A DNA stretch of 64,000 bases from UBA11403 sp963784615 (GTDB lineage: Bacteria > Pseudomonadota > Gammaproteobacteria > Legionellales > Legionellaceae): contig CAWASG010000003.1 in the NCBI GenBank assembly GCA_963784615.1, forward strand, positions 102,326 to 166,325, written 5' to 3'. Of this stretch, positions 63,269 to 64,000 are shown piece after piece. The notes under the pieces were generated by a model that saw only the letters and a program-made list of their open reading frames with translations, was not told the origin of the DNA and did no database searches. The translations under genes and the position numbers were made by a program. Position 1 is the stretch's first letter; every line of letters starts with the position of its first letter.

Positions 63269-64000
63269 TTAATTATCCTCTCCAGTTGTTTGTGCAAAGG
63301 TGCCAATGGACTCGACGTAGTCTTCAAAAACCAATTCAACATTGTGCTCACGCTGGATCCCTTCAGGCGAAGGTGCTGCATGTGGTCGTTGGCGCTTACG
63401 ATTAAGATTGGCGTCTAAATCTAATAAAACAGCGGCCCCCAAATTGTCACCGAAGGCTGTTTCAACCCGAACCGCAATATTTGTGTGCGGATTAAATACC
63501 AACGTCACTTTCTCACCGACAAGGTTGTGATGCACCTCAAACATCTTGCCATCCCAACTGATCGTGCCATCTTTGCGAACAACTCGCTCAGTACGATGGT
63601 AGAAAATATCATCGATTTTATTGGCGAAATAAGGCGTTAGAGGGCGCACGTGAAGCAGATCGTCTCTCCAACTATCAAGCGGTGTTTTCTTATCTAATCC
63701 ACCATGCAGACGAATATGATAAACATGCTCAATCCAGGCCCAAAGGCGAGCATTGAGATCACCCAAATCACGAATTTTATCGACATCAAGCTCATCGATA
63801 AATTGTTCTCGAAACGTGCGATGAAAGCGCTCGAGCTTACCTTTGCCCTCGGGTTCTCTGGCGCGACAGTAGACAAGCCGTATCTCTAAGTGGGCACAAA
63901 TAGTTTGTAATGACTCTGAGCGGTATGCAGGACCATTATCAATAATCAATTTATACGGTACGCCTCGTTTCAATACAGCGGATTTGAGCACGCCCTCTAT
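63269..64000 (-). CDS. DDE transposase of TniA/TnsB/Mu type (copy D), 5' end outside window
   Basis: The C-terminal 243 residues of the transposase, identical to copy B over this range, with catalytic Asp (IIDNGPAY) and Glu (GKGKLERFHR). The apparent start at 63991 is internal; the gene continues past the window edge. Confidence 0.85.
   Translation of the reverse strand: MEGVLKSAVLKRGVPYKLIIDNGPAYRSESLQTICAHLEIRLVYCRAREPEGKGKLERFHRTFREQFIDELDVDKIRDLGDLNARLWAWIEHVYHIRLHGGLDKKTPLDSWRDDLLHVRPLTPYFANKIDDIFYHRTERVVRKDGTISWDGKMFEVHHNLVGEKVTLVFNPHTNIAVRVETAFGDNLGAAVLLDLDANLNRKRQRPHAAPSPEGIQREHNVELVFEDYVESIGTFAQTTGEDN

Larger units (their letters stand above)
62375..64000 (-). mobile_element. TniA/ExeA-type transposon, copy D (right part, inverted)
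   Basis: Right end TGTAACGTCTCACTC at 62375 reading leftward out of the element, then hairpin, ATPase gene and most of the transposase. It matches copy B (36344-39428) and not copies 1 and A. The window ends inside the transposase gene at almost the same codon where it began. Confidence 0.88.

Overview
The window (about 40% GC by eye) looks like the accessory genome of a host-associated gammaproteobacterium, most likely a Legionellales/Coxiellaceae relative. The signs are long alanine/proline-rich effector-like genes, a region resembling a family (DUF4804) that I associate with Legionella and Coxiella, tRNA-targeted islands and very many insertion sequences. I see no core housekeeping gene. 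This taxonomic call is an inference from gene style.

Layout. 1-6.3 kb: end of a TniA/ExeA-type transposon (copy 1), a truncated IS21-like element, and an IS66-family element that splits a gene of unknown function. 6.6-11 kb: an IQ-motif-like protein, a YhcG-type PDDEXK nuclease, decayed genes and an AbiEi/AbiEii-type toxin-antitoxin pair. 11.1-18.7 kb: a giant effector-like gene whose last codons are cut off by a second IS66 copy. 19.2-54.1 kb: an island bounded by 3' fragments of a tRNA-Arg gene. It holds an effector-like gene, a reverse transcriptase facing a DDE-type transposase (DUF6399-like), and a four-gene operon. In that operon a type IA topoisomerase is split: its N-terminal half is fused to an SF1 helicase, and its C-terminal half is a separate gene behind an HNH nuclease and a SMI1/KNR4-like protein. 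The same island carries an ISAs1 element containing a GIY-YIG cassette and two transposons (copies A and B), a 2OG-Fe(II) oxygenase, a TOTE-type primase-helicase gene cut by the third IS66 copy, and an AbiE pair whose toxin gene is cut by an IS21-like element with a 6-bp target duplication. 54.1-61.4 kb: a second island between tRNA-Arg fragments with a DnaA-box cluster, a four-gene transposon, an outer-membrane barrel protein, a wHTH/nucleotidyltransferase/metallophosphoesterase operon and a 7-bp tandem array. 61.5-64 kb: IS30, IS3 and IS21 scraps and transposon copy D, running off the end.

How the parts relate. The cargo is mostly conflict systems (topoisomerase-helicase-HNH operon, TOTE, three nucleotidyltransferase TA loci, YhcG) and candidate secreted effectors. 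Several were then inactivated by recent transposition. The IS66 copies encode identical proteins and have identical lengths, so that burst is recent. The item most likely to be undescribed is the 24.4-31.4 kb operon. Next are a small homologous accessory protein found behind the ATPase of two unrelated-looking transposon types, and the repeated pairing of a nucleotidyltransferase TA module with a metallophosphoesterase.
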